DNA of 64,000 bases from Saturnia japonica (Eukaryota > Arthropoda > Insecta > Lepidoptera > Saturniidae). The notes under the pieces were generated by a model, which did no database searches, was not told where the DNA came from, and worked only from the letters and a program-made list of their open reading frames with translations. How positions within the stretch are numbered: the stretch's first letter is position 1; each line of letters opens with the position of its first letter. Positions 31,800 to 44,900 of the stretch are shown piece by piece. The translations under genes were made by a program, and so were the position numbers. The stretch is taken from positions 62,001 through 126,000 of the forward strand of contig CM065312.1 of the NCBI GenBank assembly GCA_033032175.1, written 5' to 3'.

Positions 31800-31932
31800 T
31801 ATAATATTCCTCGAGAGTCTGGCTATCGTATACAAAAATAATTTTGCGAATCCGATTGGTAGGTTCAGAGATTAGCACGTTTAAACAAACAAACAAACAA
31901 TAAAACTTTTCCGTTTTATTATATTAGTATAG
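31800..31932 (+). repeat. SINE-like 3' tail
   Basis: The sequence 'aacaaacaaacaataaaact' followed by 'ccgttttattatattagtat' is the usual 3' end of a lepidopteran SINE group. The body upstream was not resolved. Confidence 0.5.
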
Positions 31933-32299
31933 TTGAAAGAAAAGTTTATTTATTCACCACACAACACATCAAAAACCAATATTATAAAAACAGAAAATCA
32001 TCATATCAAGATAGTTATAAAGAAAATAAATGTGTTGTGTGATTGTTGTGTTTTGCTGTTGGTAGTGGTTCACTGTACATACACCACTTTACATTATCTA
32101 CGTGTACGGGATACGTGGCCAGGAAACCGCAGCGCCGAGACTTGAGGTAAGCTTTTGGCATTTTATAAAGGCACAGTGTGCTGCTGTGTATCACAGTTTC
32201 ACTGAAGGTTAACCACGACGCGCGAACATTTGTTTTTTAAAGGCCCAGCACAAAGTTCACTTTTCGCTGGTCATGGTATCTCGAATACTGACTAATATA

Positions 32300-33225
32300 T
32301 TTAATCAGAAATAGAAACAGGAAATAAGTAAAGTAGTTCCTCTGTTTAAATCAGATTGTAGAAGTAATCTTGGAAATTGTAGACCAATTTCTGTACTTCC
32401 GTCGATAAGTAAGATTCTCGAGAAAATGATGCTCAAGCAGCTAGTAGAATATTTCAAAGCACAAGAGATTTTGGATGTTAGACAATATGGTTTCACGAAA
32501 TCAAAACCAACTACTGATGCTGGTGCAACGCTACTATGGCCTGGGAGGAGTCACAGGATGCAATCGGTGTGTTCTGGCTTTCGACTGCGTTGATCACGTA
32601 CGCTTACTCTTAAGCTGAAATACAGGAACTTCTTTCGACCTGCTAATTTACTATTTAGCAGACCGCTGTCAGAATATAAACGTAAATGGGCAACCCCATC
32701 GGGATCATTGGCTACAATCGGCGTTCCTCAGGGGTCGATTTTGGGACCTTTTTTGTTTCTCGTTTATATAAAAGATCTACCGCTGGTGGTTGAAAACGAT
32801 GCTACTATGGTTCTTATTGCAGAAGACACTTTACTTATATTAAAAGTGAAAATAATAGATTCAGAGATTAGGCAATTAAACAATACTTTGTTTAAATCTC
32901 TGAATAGTTTGTGTTAAATAATTTTCTGCTAATGCAAACAAAGCCAAATGTATGAGATTTGTCTTGTCCTATGTTCGGCGTGTTCATACTAGTATTAAGA
33001 TAGAAGGCTTAGTTGATGGTATTGTCTCCTTGGGTATTACGGTTGGTTCAAAATTACAATGGGGTCCGCAGATTAAAACTTTGGCGGGAAGATTAAGCTC
33101 TGCTGCATTTGCAGTACGTAACATTCGCCAGTTAACAGATATAGCCATTGCTAAATTAGTCTACTTCGCTTACTTCCATAGCTTTAAGTTACAGTATTTT
33201 GCTTTGGAGTTCAGCAGAGGCAGGT
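32300..33225 (+). pseudogene. Decayed LINE reverse transcriptase
   Basis: Spread over at least two frames are RT landmarks: 'LGNCRPISVLPSISKILEKM', 'RQYGFTKSKPT', 'IGVPQGSILGPFLFLVYIKD' and a degraded catalytic box where the family FADDT reads IAEDT. Further C-terminal RT sequence follows (LGITVGSKLQWGPQIKTL). It is the longer copy of the family seen at 2580-2790 and is followed by the related tail at 34280. Stops and frameshifts show that it is dead. Confidence 0.8.
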
Positions 33226-34279
33226 ACTTTATTCATATTCCAAAAGCGGGCAATTCATCAATATACAATGTGAGTACTCACTAATCACTATACTATTTCC
33301 ATGTCTTTATTTTCTCGATGACAGTTCTAATTTGATAGTTGTAGTGTTGTAACCAAATAAGTAATGATATCGATTGCATTTATTTATTACGATTACGACA
33401 GAGACGATTCATCAGATTTTGATTAAAATAAATAAATAAAGATTACCTGTTGTTATAATTATTTCGTTTCATTGTCGAGTACCTACTTATTTTAGAACAA
33501 CTTCGAAAATTTTGAAGAAGTTGGCATTATCAATCAAGAAAGAACAAGTTTCAGGGATTTTACATCTTAACTTTACTCTCCCAATAAATCCTTGATAATT
33601 GTTACCACTTGCACTTTCCTCTTCTCTTACCTCGGCCAACACAAGAATACAGAGATCATGCCATCTGTGGTTTCTAATAAGAAACAATGTAAAACGTTGT
33701 GCCGCGGGTGGTGGCACTAGTTATTGTGGGTATGAAGAAAAAATACGTTTTCGCGAGCTGGCTACTGAGCTCCGGAAAATAAATAAAAAAAGGTCTCATC
33801 TATACTTTAATAGGGCTCCATTACCATCCCATCCCAAGTGCTGTGAGGAACTATAAACCTACAACTGGATACTGCAACTGCAACTTAATCAAAGGGATCG
33901 AGGCGACGTGTATCAAAGGCCGAGGTAAGTTTTATCCATAACCTTTCCCGATACGTTTCTTCAACGTGCAAGTTGACCAGAGTTCAAATTCCATCAATAA
34001 ATTCACTGGTTAAAGACAAGTTCGGTCAAGTCTCACCAATAATTGAATATAGAATATTCGTAAAAACTTTGATGACCTAGATTTTGTTATAGTACATGCT
34101 CAGTTTTAATACTAGATATAGAAACATGAATTAGTCGTACCGCGTTTTAGACTAACTAAGACTAATAAAAGTTTTTTAGGTAATAATGTTAGCTTCTGTA
34201 ATAATATTTCGAAGCAAATTACTGATTTACCGGACAAGTTCAAGGATAGTGATGTATTGTATTAAATTAATACTATGGA
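33226..34279. other. Non-coding stretch
   Basis: No feature recognised. It lies between the RT fragment and the LINE tail and may be the decayed remainder of the same element. Confidence 0.4.
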
Positions 34280-34397
34280 AATAAAAAGAAGATAAACCCG
34301 GCCGAATTTATTTCCGGTTATTCTCGATGGCTGGGATGTTTTCCGGTGGTAGTGTTTGGACGTTCATGTGGCTTCTTGGGACCTAAATTAAATACAC
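34280..34397 (+). repeat. LINE 3' tail, copy 2 (see 3303-3425)
   Basis: Carries 'aaacccggccgaatttattt', 'ggtggtagtg' and 'cttgggacctaaatt'. Same orientation as the RT fragment upstream. Confidence 0.65.
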
Positions 34398-35827
34398 TTT
34401 TTTGATTTTGTTCTGTTCTGTGCTAAGCTGCTGAGTGCCCATCAGTGATCACCTGACCACACAGTACAGCACGTTCTTTAAGAATAGACGTCCTCGTGTT
34501 ATATTGGTAGCATATTAGCTTATCTGTAGCTTACAATATGAAGGCAAAGAGTCCATGTAGGTACCGTTAGTTAAGTGACGTCAATGTCAGGAACAAGGTA
34601 ATTCAATCTATAAGGGGTCACTCGATCGCAATAAAAATCAATTGTATGGAGCAGGGTTTATTGGCAAACAATATCACAACTTAAAACTACTTACATTATA
34701 AATACAAACTGGAATATAATAAATGTACGTGTTATATATACAACTAGAACCCGTTTGAATAAGTGTAGTTACGCGGGGCTGTTGACTAGCGAGTGCGGTG
34801 AGTTCCAGAACCGGACGCGGAGCAGTGCAGAGATCAGCCGACGTTAACAAACTACTCCTCTGTCAGCGCAGTGAATGCCTCGCGCGACTGGCGTACTGCT
34901 TGTTCGAGTCAAGAGAAACACGCTCCACTCGTTCCTTCCCCCCCCCCCCCCCGCCCCACCCTCGCGCGCTCACGATAGCATAATAAGCTTGTCAAGTAAC
35001 TTTCGGTTTTCTACATAAATTTTTTTTTAATTAATTTTAACTTTATCAAAATGCACTTTTACAAATATAAATAGTACATAGTGTATTGTTGTACATTACA
35101 TGGCTACTGGCTACAGTCATCCCGCGCTCCACAACACGCGCCTAAAAAAATTTAAAATCACGGAATTGTTAGTTTGGATGCTACACATAGGAGCTATCGA
35201 TATCTTGAATGAGGTGAAAATTGCAAAAAATAGTCTTTTGCCGCCAAAATCACGAAAGCGCTATTTAATTATTTACAATAATTTTTTATCATGGAAGACT
35301 CGACTAAATACTCAATCATACTCTGAAAATGTTTGATGGCTTATTTCAATGTTTTACGTGTGAAATTTATAAGTCGGTCAGTCAATTAAGCTTCCAAAGC
35401 AACAAGTTTCACTGAATTTCAAAATTGTTGAAATTTTTTTGCAGACAAGCGGACGTGCCACCTAGTACCACGTCATGTTACTATCACTATTACGATATAC
35501 TTACTTATTGTATATTAAACTAATATTAAATGCTTTTGGTGTGACGTTTTAAATGTTCGCGAGGCAAACCTGCCTGCGCAACACGCAACACACATCCAAG
35601 CGAGTGGAAACGCCGCGCCGCGCCGCGCCGCACGCCTGTCAAATCGGTTACGAAACTAGACGTATGTCACGGTAGTATGTACGACGCGACGTACGTAATA
35701 GAACTAGAAGATATCCCGGTTACATTGCACACCTTCATGCTTGTAGAGTAGAAGATACGCGGCCGAGTGCCGGCGGAGTGTGACGTGGTGCGAGGTGGAG
35801 CGAGGTGGCGCGAGGTGGCGCGGCGGC
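34398..35827 (-). other. Region downstream of tetraspanin-like gene B, possible 3' UTR
   Basis: Non-coding, with a C-run at 34940-34953 and a ccgcg repeat near 35610-35632. On the minus strand an AATAAA lies at 34662-34657, about 1.2 kb after the stop codon; whether the transcript reaches it is unknown. Confidence 0.35.
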
Positions 35828-35936
35828 TCACAGTATAACGATGCGTCCGTTCTTATAGGCGGTGCGCAGCGGAGCCTTCTCGCTGTCAGTGCTCGCGGTC
35901 GCAGCAGAGGTCGCCGTGGTTGCGGTGGTCGCACAA
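35828..35936 (-). CDS. Tetraspanin-like gene B exon 5 with stop
   Basis: A Thr/Ala-rich cytosolic tail 'CATTATTATSAATASTDSEK' ending 'KNGRIVIL' and TGA. Phase 1 completes the split Ser codon exactly. Confidence 0.7.
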
Positions 35937-38900
35937 CTGTACACATACATAAGTATAAGTGATGACAAGCAAGATGAGACGGGACCGGGGACAACGCGAC
36001 ACTGTACGTTGAGATCCAATCAGCTCCGTTGTACTCAAACGGTTTCAAAATCCCACTTTGCAAGTAATCGTCTCGCACGAATTGATACGCGGGTAGCGTA
36101 GCGTCGACTTGAGCTCTATAATTATACCTATGTCGTTCAGAAGCACCGCGCGAGTATAAGCTTCATACGTAAATCGTGTGCAGTACGCGAGACTCCCGGC
36201 TCGAGCGCTCAGAGACATGTTGGTTGCGTGCGCAGCGCCGCGCCGCGCCGCCCCGCCGCGTTGCCGTTCACACGCGAACTTCCAGCTAGTATTTAGCAAT
36301 AGAAAAATGACCGGCAATATGAGATATGGACTTTTTTGCATGCGGGAATACAATAATTTTAAAACGAAAAGTTTGGAAGAACTTGTTTTAATATTTTCAG
36401 TAAAAGATGACTGAAAAAAGAAAGAATTTGTTGATCTCATGCTACCTTAAATTTGGATACGAAATTACAGACATTTGTCATTATATCGTAAAGATTAGGA
36501 TGTACTAAGTATTTTGTACTCTTTCTTTGCTGTCGTCTTTCTCAGGGACAATAAGCTGGCCACAATTCGATCGATTTCTCCAACTCTTTGTTAAATATTG
36601 CTTGAGTCCATCCTCAAATGTACACAAGTTAAACGCTCCTTCTGGAGGCGGCGCGGCGGCTTACGCGTGAGTTTGGAATTGGATCCTAAAGCGAATGGTG
36701 TGGTACAGTCGCGAAGATGTATCCTATTTTATACAATTATCATGTTTATTTTATTACCGACGTGTATATAACCAGAGGTAATTTATCAATTATAAGCTTT
36801 GGAAATTTAATAATTCTTTGAAGTCGTATGTTCTTGTTGTTATAGATCGATACGGTACGATATTACCTGAGGGAGATGCGACGCTTGTGTCCGGACCGGC
36901 ATGCCACCATCAGAGCCAGCAGCACCGCCAGCGGCTGCAGCACCACGAGCAGCACCGCCGCCGCGCCCACCACCCACAGGTTCCGCGGCACGTCCGCCTC
37001 CGCCTCCTGCCGGAATTCTACTCAGTGTGACCGTTTCAAAATTATGTAATATACTAACAAAATGTCTGACCAGTACTAAATTATACTAAATGAAAAATAT
37101 AATTGTACTAAAAATCAACTAACATTTTAGGGTCATTATCTTGAGTTATTTTTCGAGACAAAGTTTAGTGTAGGTACCTACTACATGCTATAAAAGACCT
37201 TTTTCGTCCTTTCAGCAGTCCAGCTGTTACGTCAGTGTTATATCTCATTTTTGGTTTTATAAAATTAAAATTGAAAATATTTGTACTTAATGTAAAAATT
37301 ATACTATAATCATTAATACTAATTTTATTACATACAATATTAATAATATCTGGTGAGGGGCTAAAAGAAGAACAACCTTCAATCAAAGCTTGCTTAAAGT
37401 GTACCTAATATGCAAGGAATGTTCTTAGTTAAAAACCTATTTCTGTATTAATTAACTCGCGAAAAATTATTTCACATTGTGTATAGGAAATGGGAACACA
37501 TTAAGCATTTTATTAAGTTAGTGATATTTTTATACTTTGGGTCCTTTTTCTTATCAACATTATTGCTAAACTTGGCCCAAAACTGCTTTAAATTGTTATC
37601 CGTATTACTACGACCACCATCGAAGTAATATACAACCACCACGGCACCACGACGGCACCACCATATAAAAGGTTTTGAACTTCTTGATCGTGCTTCATTT
37701 GACGTCTGAGTATATTCTTCTTCAATAGGTTGTTTGTTAATATCATCTATGTTCGGAAACTTATCATCTATAACATTTAACAGAGATGAATAGCTTTTAA
37801 TTCTGACAATAGTGTCCCTTTAAATGGTAGTCTGTTATATTGTTGTCAGATAGTAATCCTTAAAAAGACCAAAAATGTACTGTTATGTGTTAAATTGTAA
37901 CAAAAAAAAATATGGGTTTTATACTAAAATGAAACTGAATAAATTTCACAGACTCCTAATTATACCAATATAGTAATAAAAGTACTAAAAACGGTCACAG
38001 TGCTCAGCAGGGATGGCGGGTACTTGCCTCCATGAGGTTCTTGAGCTTGTACGGGAGCGGATGCCAGCGACCGAGGAACTCGAGGACAGGTCGCAGCGTA
38101 TCTCGCAGCTGCAGCACCTCGAGGAGCTCTGCCGCCTGCGGGGAGTGCGCCCAGCGCAGCAGCCGCGTGCCCGCCCACGCCGCCCAACACAGCTCCGCCG
38201 CCGCCAGCGCCGACATCGCCGCGCCGTACTGTCACACACCGGCACAGCTCTTACTAATACTGTATATCATACACATAGTAGCTGGTACTCTTGATGTTCT
38301 TTATATCTGTATGTCATGTTCGAAGTTTACAATCCTTTAGAAAAAGCGAAGTTTATTTAATAATTTTATATTTATTAACCGTTATTATCCACTGAATAAT
38401 GGCGCATTTATCTGTTTCAGTATAATTTCATTTAAAAAATGTATAGTGTATAAAACACCAAACACATCTATCGTAGAATTTTAAAACAAAATAGCAAAAT
38501 TAAACCAGTTTATTTTTTTTTTTAGCTAGCTGTGCCCGTGGCTTCGCTCACGAGGACTATAGAATGCCCGCGCGAATCTTGCTCCCCCGCTCCCGGCTAT
38601 TTTAATGGCATAAATGCTTATTGTGGGTGTTCCTTAGAAGATAGACGTATACTCTACCAGACTTTTTTTGGAGGTCTTTTTAATGTCTACAATTGTTTAA
38701 TACATTAATTTGCTATATCTCTTGTGGCTTACTCAGCATAAACCATTTAAGCGCCCGAATTGATTCACCATAGCCAGATTTTTTTTTATTGTTGCGGAAC
38801 CCTAATTCTTTTTCTAAAATTAAAGTAGTCCAAGTTACTCCCTATATCATCAGCTATTTATCACTGAAAGTCCCGTCAAAATTGGTCCATCCGTTTCGGA

Positions 38901-41900
38901 GATTACCCAGAACAAACAGACTGACAGACAGACATAAATTCTAAAAATGGGTGTTTTGTTATAGGTATCGTATATAGATACTTTTGTTCGAGAAGGTTCG
39001 CGAAATATTGTGCTGGGCCCTTATTTTTTTATCTATCGCGAATCAATCGCTCTCGGAAACTATTGCTGCGGATACACAGTAAAGAAAAAGTACTTACCTC
39101 GTCTGGAGCGGGCGGCGACCTTGACCTTGCCCCGTCGACCTGGACTGCAGAGTGTGAAGTATATATGTGTGTAGAGTGAACTGTGTGTAAGTGTGAGTGT
39201 AGCCTCAAATCCCGCAGGACACTATCACGTAAGTAATCTGTTCATCTAAACCATAGGTCCCCAAAGTGGGGGACTATATCGAACTTCAGGGGGTCCACGA
39301 CAGCGAAAACAAAGTCTGGGGGTGCACGAGCTGCAAATGGGGTCGACAATAATGAATGAATAAGCAAGTCGAGACGAAAATTTGAACTTCCTGTAAATAA
39401 TAATGATAATGTGTTTGTATTTACATAATACTTTTTTACAATAAACATATAAATAATAATTCTAAAAGGTTAATATTTATAGAATTTGATAAAGACATGG
39501 AGCTTTATTCAGAGAATTTCATAAGTACATTCATTAATCATGAGAAAATTCGGGATCGATTATAAGATGACCTTGTAAAATTATTTTTGCAGGTGTTTTT
39601 GTTGAAATTAAACCGAATGAAAGCGTTGAATTATTATAAATTCAATAGTAGAAACTTATTCTATTTACAATACCCGAGTACACATTAAATTTCATTTGGC
39701 AAGCTATTCACTTAGTGGCCGGAACACTTGAACTTGTAACAACCTGCAAATTTGATATAGGTATTCGTATATATTGCTTTCTGGCTTGCCCTAGTAATGC
39801 TTGTTAAAACTTGCATCAATTCGCGAATATTTCCAAAAATACGTATGTTAGAGACAAACAATGTTAATTTGTCATTGGAACTTTGTTAGTTAAAGTCAAG
39901 TAAGTTAAAGTGAATTAATTTTGTCTTGTTTGGAATTACCAGAGAAAAGTAAGTAAATAATTGTTTTTAAATTGATTCTTGTAGTTCCTCCGTTTGACTT
40001 GCAAACTTGAAATATTAGTAGTTCAACATTAAATTATGTACAGTTGCATGCTTATTCCTTAATAAGTTACCTTTTTCAAAAGTTTAAGAATCGGTATTAT
40101 ATACTTGTACATCTGAATCTTTATAAACAAGTTACTACATGATTCCTTTCTATATCCATACATATATTATAAAAGATTTCTGAAGTTTAAAAAATATTTT
40201 ACACAACGAATCAATTCGGTATCTATGTATTATCATATTATAGTAGTGAAATTTTTAATTTTTCCCCAGTAAACTGCTACTAAAAATCCAAAAATGGCTG
40301 ATTCAAAAAAAAAATGTCGACAATACAGTGTTGACTATTTGAAGTTTGGCTTCATTCCGTCGACCTCCGACAAACGATTGCCTATGTGCCTTCTGTGTAA
40401 CAGAATTTTAAGTAATGACTCTATGAAACCCTCCAAGTTGGAGGGTGATTTGAAAAGTTGTCATCCTGAGAAATCGGGTAAAGATTTAAAAGATTTTCAA
40501 AAAATTAAGGAAATAGTTCAAAAGAGACCAACGGTGGATAATATGTTTGCTTCGACTTCACAAAAAAGCGATGATGGTGTTTGAGGGCATCTTGTAATAT
40601 CGCACTCTTAATAGCAAAGTGTGGAAAGTCATATACTATCGGAGAAATATTAATCCTGCCAGCTATTGTAGAGGTTTTCAAAACTGTGTTACACAAACCG
40701 GCCTATGATATTATAAAGAAAATTCCTTTGAGCGCCAATACGGTCCAAAGACGTATAGATGAAATGGGAAATGAAGTATTCTTAGGTAAACATTTCAAAA
40801 CGACTCATTTTTTTATACAACTGGACGAATCCACCTTGCCTAATAACGAATCGTTATTATTGGCATATGTTCGTTTTATAATGGACCAGGAAATTCATGG
40901 AGAACTTCTGTTTGCCAGAAATTTGATAACGGATACTAAAGGCGAATCAATATTTAATGTTTTGAGGGATTATTTCGCAGAAAAAGCAATCCCTTTATCA
41001 AATATAATATCTGTGGTAACAAATGGAGCACCTGCAATGTTTGGGTGTTATCGAGGATTTATCAGCTATTTAAAGCAAAATGTGCCCGAGGTGTATGCTA
41101 ATCCATCGGAAACATTTAGTTGCTAAAAGTCTGAGTGGTAGATTGCATCAATCTCTTCAATTTGTCATCAACGCAGTAAACAAAATTCGGAGCAACGCCT
41201 TGAAATCTAGGCTATTTGTGCAGTTGTGTGAAGAAAATGATGAAAATTTTCATAGATTACTCCTCCACACCGAAGTTCGTTGGTTGTCAAAAGGCTTATG
41301 TTTGGCAAGATTTTTTCACTGTTTGAGACAGTTTTAAAGTTTTTGGATTCTAAAGATCCAATTTTGAAAGATAATTTAATTAAGTGGAAGCCAAACATTG
41401 CCTATTTAACAAATTTGTTTAGTAAATTCAATGAGGTTAACCTACAGCTGCAAGGCGACAGTCTAAATTTGATAAGGACCAAGTCCATTATTTCAGCTTT
41501 CCTTCTCAGAATTAAACTAATAAGGCAAAACATTGGACGGATAGAATTTTCCCAGTTTCCAAATTTGTCACAGACAAGCTGTCAAGATGATGTGATGTTT
41601 TATCCTATGTTGAACATTTACATGCCCTTCACAAAGACTTTGAAATTAGGTTTGAATATATCTTGATTATGAATATACCACCATGGATTATCAATCCATG
41701 CAGTGAAATTGAAGAATGCAATGTTATAATTCAAGAAGAACTGGTCAAAATTGGCACTAATGAAGAACTTAAAGTGGAGTTCGGAAAAGAATATCAAAAA
41801 TTTTGGCTTCAGAAGGGCATACCCGTTACATATCCCGCATTATGGACTATTGCGAGAAAGTTTTTACTGGCATTTCCTTTTTCATACCTCGTCGGAAGAG

Positions 41901-44900
41901 GCTTCAGTGCCATTTCCAATCTTCTATCAAAAAAAAGAAATAGATTAGAAATCACTGAGCGAGGGGATTTAAGAACTAAATTGCAACCAAATGTAGAAAA
42001 TTTGATATCGAAGCATCAGGTGCATCCCTCGCATTGAGATCATTTATTTGTAAGAAAAAATTTCATTTGATTTGAATTCCTTAATAAATATAGAAAATTT
42101 AATATATGTTTTTCACTTAGTAAAACCTACCAAAGTCAAATTAAGAACAATTTCACCTACCAAAAACAGGTTTGAATTTGATGATTTTGTAAAAATGTAA
42201 TATTCAAAAGGTAAATGGTCCACCTAGTGTAGTAGAAATTGGAAAGGGGTTCACGAGACGAAAAAGTTTGGGGACCATTGATCTAAACCCTCCTGGGACA
42301 CCAACTCAAAGTTATACAATGCAAAAACTTCAACCAGCGTAAATCACATATATCTCAGCGCTAGCCGAACGTCCGGAATGACGTAGCGCGTACAAGACAA
42401 ACACGAAGCATACTGGCCTACGTGCCAGCAGAGCTAGGAGGCGGGGCGGCGCAGCGCCTGCGCAGAACTATTGCACTTGGCATTAGCCCGCCTATCACGG
42501 GCTTTCCCGCGATCTCGCCATCTCACGATGCCAGCTAATGTACATTTCCAACAACTTTCATATGCATTTAGTAAAAATCTGTTATTTGACATTACAAATA
42601 GACACTTCAATTTTATTAATTGTATAGATGACGTGAAAGTAAATAAAATTAATTAATAAGGATTAATTTCGTATAATTTATACTTATAGTAAAAGAGTAA
42701 AGAGTCGAATTCTGTACATTGAAGACATTTGAGAAGAAATAATACGGGGGGTTTAGAATCATGGACAGAACACATTTTGATAGATTTTTAAATTTTTATC
42801 TATCTGTTTGTCGGTATGTTTGAACACCAATCACGCAAAACCTACTGGACCGAATTTAATGAAATTTGACATTTAGGACGCATTTTTACACGTATGGACA
42901 ATTGTATGGTCTATAAATTGCGTTCAGGTTATGTGCATAAAAAAGGAATGTATGTTTATGTAATTTTATAATAAATTTGAAATATTTAGTGAAACAATGA
43001 GATAAAATACAAAAAAAAAACATATCGAAAAGTGTTTTATTTTTATTTTCCAGGATTACCCATAGATGGCGCAGTGCGGTTTTATTGAAATTAATTTATT
43101 TAACTTATTATCATTAAATTGATTTAATATTTATTGTCACACTTAAGTATATATATTTCTGTAAGCAGCTTATGTTAATAATTGAAAGCTGGGCTTTTAT
43201 TATTAGTTTTTAATATTTTTATACAGATATTTACGTTTTTTAAATAATTAAAAATATCTATTCAATTTAAATTTTCTACGATAGATGTCGTTGTTTGTGC
43301 TATCAAGATTTTTATTAAATTACACTAAACAGACATACTTTAATTTATTGTTATTCTTATTATTATACATTGTTATATAAAATTAACTTTTCGTAAAGAA
43401 CGGTTAACTTTAAAATGATATTAGTTGGGTATTCTCAAAGTTTAGTAGAGAGCCTACGTACACGACATTTTTCATACCGAGATGACGACGCGCGTTATTC
43501 ATGAGCACGTCCTCAGAGCGTATTGTACATACATGTACATATCAGCACTCTACACACCAAAAATGCCGAGAAATGGATTTTGACAATTACCATTTTAACG
43601 GTAACTATCTCGACTGTAGTAAGCATATCGAAAGTCTACATCTGGACTGTCCCCAACTCAATGGTCACCATCTTGACTGTAGCGGTCTGAACTGCCTAGG
43701 CCTTGACGGTCACCACCTCAACTATCACGATCTCGACTCTCACTATATAACAGTTACAATCTCATCTCGATGGTCCCTATGTCAGCGGAACCACCACATC
43801 CCGACAGTCACTAGTTCGACTGTAAACATATAATCATCAACTCCTTAACTGTTACCGTCTCGACTGTCACGATCTTAATGGTCACCATCTCATCTTAACG
43901 ATCAATATGTGGACGGGTACCACCTCGACTAAAAACATTCTTTAATGATAACCATTATTGTAACAGAACCTACAAATTTAGCACTGCAGCTATCATACAA
44001 CCGTCAAAGTACGATTTAAATTGCATTATCGTGTCTGTGGAACAACTCAGTAGGCTGCAACTCTCGTTTACAGCACGTCACGTCCGTATCGACTTATCTC
44101 CGCGTTTGTATCGACACAAACGCAAATGAAACGCGCAGAGGACGCGCTCATCAAAAAGAAGTTATCACTTCAAAAAAACATAATACTACATTTGAATTTG
44201 GAATCTATTATTCTTATATAAATATTCATTGTGTTTTCTCATTTTCGCGCCAATCGGTATTAAATATTTTTGTGATATTAAAATGAAGAGAACCGAATTG
44301 CTGTGATAGCATTACACAAAGTAGGTAGGGAGCCAAATGCAATTTTTGAAACTCTACATCCTTTTGTATTAGTCGAATGTTTGCATACCGGGCTATTGAT
44401 AGGTACAATGAAACATCCTCTGCTTGTGACAGTAAAAGATCTGGCCGTCGACGTAGTATTCGTACAAAAAAGGCGATCAAAGCAATGAAGGAAAGAATTC
44501 GAAGAAATCCTGTCCGAAAGCAAAAAATTTTATCTCGGGAAATGAATATAGCACCTAGAACCATGTCGCGTATTTTAAAAGATGTCTTAGGACTTGCAAC
44601 CAATAAAAGACGTACTGATGATTATTTAAAAATAAATAGGGTGGTAAAATGAAAAAACTTCTTAAATGGTACGGAAAGGGAGTTCATAGAAATGTTTTAC
44701 TATTGAGCAATGTTTCAACAAGCAAAATGACCGAGTTTATGCACGAAGCTCTACAGAAGCTTCCCAATTAGTCAGCAGACTACAACGTGGACATGTTCCA
44801 TAACCAAGAATGGTCCTTTAGCAAGACTTAGCACCGGGTCATAAAGCTCAACCCACTCAAGCGTGGTTGGAAACGAACGTTTCGGACTTCATCAGAGCTG

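Larger units (their letters stand above)
38990..42552 (+). repeat. Repeat unit of about 530 bp split by a hAT insertion
   Basis: The left part 38990-39251 and right part 42281-42552 together match, in reverse, the continuous segment 63258-63816. Matching landmarks include 'tgtgctgggccc', 'cttgaccttgccccgtcgac', 'cagcgctagccgaacgtccg' and 'gcgatctcgccatctcacga'. No protein is encoded; the element class is unknown. Confidence 0.9.

Noticed and set aside
43501..43833. 110-codon His/Leu/Asp-rich frame
   Set aside because: It is the translation of a degenerate minisatellite.
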